NCBI RefSeq assembly: GCF_019218295.1
Contig: NZ_JAHUZF010000003.1
Span: 248,001 to 312,000, forward strand
Reading direction: 5' to 3'
Source: Maritimibacter sp. DP1N21-5
Lineage (GTDB): Bacteria > Pseudomonadota > Alphaproteobacteria > Rhodobacterales > Rhodobacteraceae
Length of the DNA stretch: 64,000 nucleotides
Under the pieces are notes generated by a model. That model made no database searches. It worked only from the letters and a program-made list of their open reading frames with translations, and was not told where the DNA came from. The position numbers were made by a program, and so were the translations under genes. The stretch's first letter is position 1. Every line of letters begins with the position of its first letter. Below are positions 62,943-64,000 of the stretch, piece by piece.

Positions 62943-64000
62943 ATGCGCGACATGACCCAGACCTTCCCCGCCGAAAAGTTTCGTGACGAAGCCGAGCTTG
63001 TCGCGGCCCTGTTGGCCGAGGCGAATTTGTCCTCCGACACCCGCAAGGCCATGTCGCAGGACGCAGCGGCGCTTGTGCGGCGGATCCGGTCGTCGGCCCG
63101 GCCTGGGCTCATGGAGCAGTTCCTGTCGGAATACGGTCTCTCGACGGACGAAGGAGTGGCGCTCATGTGCCTCGCGGAGGCTCTTCTCAGGGTGCCCGAT
63201 GCCGAGACGATCGACGAACTCATCGAGGACAAGATCGCGCCCTCGGACTGGGGCAAGCACATCGGTCACGCGTCGTCTCCGCTGGTCAATGCCTCGACCT
63301 GGGCGCTGATGCTGACCGGGCGGGTGCTCGACGAAGGCCAGAGCGGCGTCGCGGGGACGCTGCGCGGGTTGGTCCGGCGGCTGGGCGAGCCGGTCATTCG
63401 GGTCGCGGTCGGACAGGCGATGCGCGAGATGGGGCGGCAGTTCGTGCTGGGCGAGACGATCAGGGGCGCTTTGGACCGGGCCGAGAAGCGCGAGGCGCAG
63501 GGGTTTACTTATTCCTACGACATGCTGGGCGAAGCCGCGATGACCTACGGCGACGCGGCGCGCTATGAAGCGGCCTATGCCAAGGCGATCGAGGCCATCG
63601 GGGCAAGGGCCACGAAGGGAAGTGTCGCGGCCAATCCGGGTATTTCGGTCAAACTCTCGGCGCTGCATCCGCGCTACGAAGTGGCGCAGGAGGCGCGCGT
63701 GATGGCCGAGCTCGTTCCGGTGCTCGCCCGATTGGCGCGGCAGGCGGCGGGAGTCAACATCGGCCTCAACATAGATGCCGAGGAACAGGACCGGCTGACC
63801 TTGTCGCTCAAGGTGATCGAAGCGGTGCTCGAAGATCAGACGCTCGCCGGCTGGGACGGGTTCGGCGTGGTGGTGCAGGCCTATGGCAAGCGGTCAGGGG
63901 CGGTGATCGACTGGCTTCACGCGACCGCCGAGCGGCTCGACCGGCGCTTCATGGTCCGGCTCGTCAAGGGCGCCTATTGGGACACGGAAATGAAGCGCGC
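62943..64000 (+). CDS. putA: Bifunctional proline dehydrogenase / P5C dehydrogenase PutA, 3' end missing
   Basis: The first 352 codons of PutA; the gene runs off the window. Visible: an N-terminal helical region (KFRDEAELVAALLAEANL), the PutA dimer/arm segment with GWGKHIGHAS-like spacing (SDWGKHIGHASSPLVN), and the start of the proline dehydrogenase barrel with NPGISVKLSALHPRYE, NIGLNIDAEEQDRL and the FAD/proline site RFMVRLVKGAYWDTE. The aldehyde dehydrogenase half is not seen. ATG 62943 is preferred to ATG 62952. Confidence 0.95.
   Translation, partial: MRDMTQTFPAEKFRDEAELVAALLAEANLSSDTRKAMSQDAAALVRRIRSSARPGLMEQFLSEYGLSTDEGVALMCLAEALLRVPDAETIDELIEDKIAPSDWGKHIGHASSPLVNASTWALMLTGRVLDEGQSGVAGTLRGLVRRLGEPVIRVAVGQAMREMGRQFVLGETIRGALDRAEKREAQGFTYSYDMLGEAAMTYGDAARYEAAYAKAIEAIGARATKGSVAANPGISVKLSALHPRYEVAQEARVMAELVPVLARLARQAAGVNIGLNIDAEEQDRLTLSLKVIEAVLEDQTLAGWDGFGVVVQAYGKRSGAVIDWLHATAERLDRRFMVRLVKGAYWDTEMKR

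Overview
The window is about 64 kb of GC-rich chromosome, apparently from a roseobacter-group or related Rhodobacterales alphaproteobacterium. That placement is inferred from gene content and order: pckA opposite chvI-chvG; chvG followed by short hprK, rapZ, a mannose-type EIIA and HPr; putR opposite putA; phbA-phbB; homospermidine synthase; an opgG-I-H-C operon; and DUF6473, DUF3859 and IalB-type proteins. No rRNA, tRNA, CRISPR array, transposase or phage gene was seen. This is mostly core genome, and gene spacing is tight: many genes overlap by ATGA or TGATG, and four convergent pairs overlap at their 3' ends.

Layout. 0-3 kb: end of a TSUP permease, a DUF3859 secreted protein and PEP carboxykinase. 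3-8.6 kb: ChvI/ChvG, HPr kinase, RapZ, EIIA, HPr and an acyltransferase; this is a regulatory phosphorelay with no sugar permease in view. 8.6-12.3 kb: hydroxyacyl-CoA dehydrogenase, a DUF6473 protein and the ETF subunits. 12.5-16.5 kb: a GyrI-like protein, SmpB, DapA and a lytic transglycosylase. 16.5-19.8 kb: a DMT permease, MnmD and a divergent MnmC2-like oxidase, then Tag. 19.9-23.9 kb: an EAL-domain protein, the PHB genes and a YddG-like exporter. 23.9-31.4 kb: small proteins, a TrmN6-like methylase, polyprenyl synthase, IspE, a TPR protein, ETF-QO and GreA. 31.4-36.8 kb: a membrane protein of unknown function, a dihydrolipoyl-dehydrogenase-like enzyme, RlmN, an IalB protein and SerB. 36.9-39.9 kb: flagellar flgD/fliK facing a FlgJ-N/CheL-like gene and a FlgN-like gene. 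40-43.9 kb: a DapB homologue with altered active site, a DUF2059 protein, a THUMP RNA methylase and a GH25 lipoprotein. 43.9-47.2 kb: a four-gene coupled operon built around a predicted Tat-exported FAD oxidase. 47.6-53.9 kb: homospermidine synthase and the osmoregulated periplasmic glucan operon. 54-60.5 kb: a PAS-LuxR regulator opposite a Liv-type ABC transporter plus hydrolase. 60.5-64 kb: a degenerate PhnM-like protein, a kinase, and putR/putA (putA runs off the end).

The genes link carbon and redox control (ChvGI, PTS relay, pckA, PHB, ETF/ETF-QO, PutA) with envelope maintenance (OPG, transglycosylase, lysozyme, acyltransferase). The most notable observations are the uncharacterised oxidase operon bracketed by two related repeats; the PhnM and DapB homologues that have lost signature residues; the in-frame UGA between opgI and opgH; a 20-codon ORF wedged between livF and livH; an apparent CTG start for ispE; and long palindromes at 19.1 and 47.5 kb. 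All calls come from reading the sequence; no database search was run.
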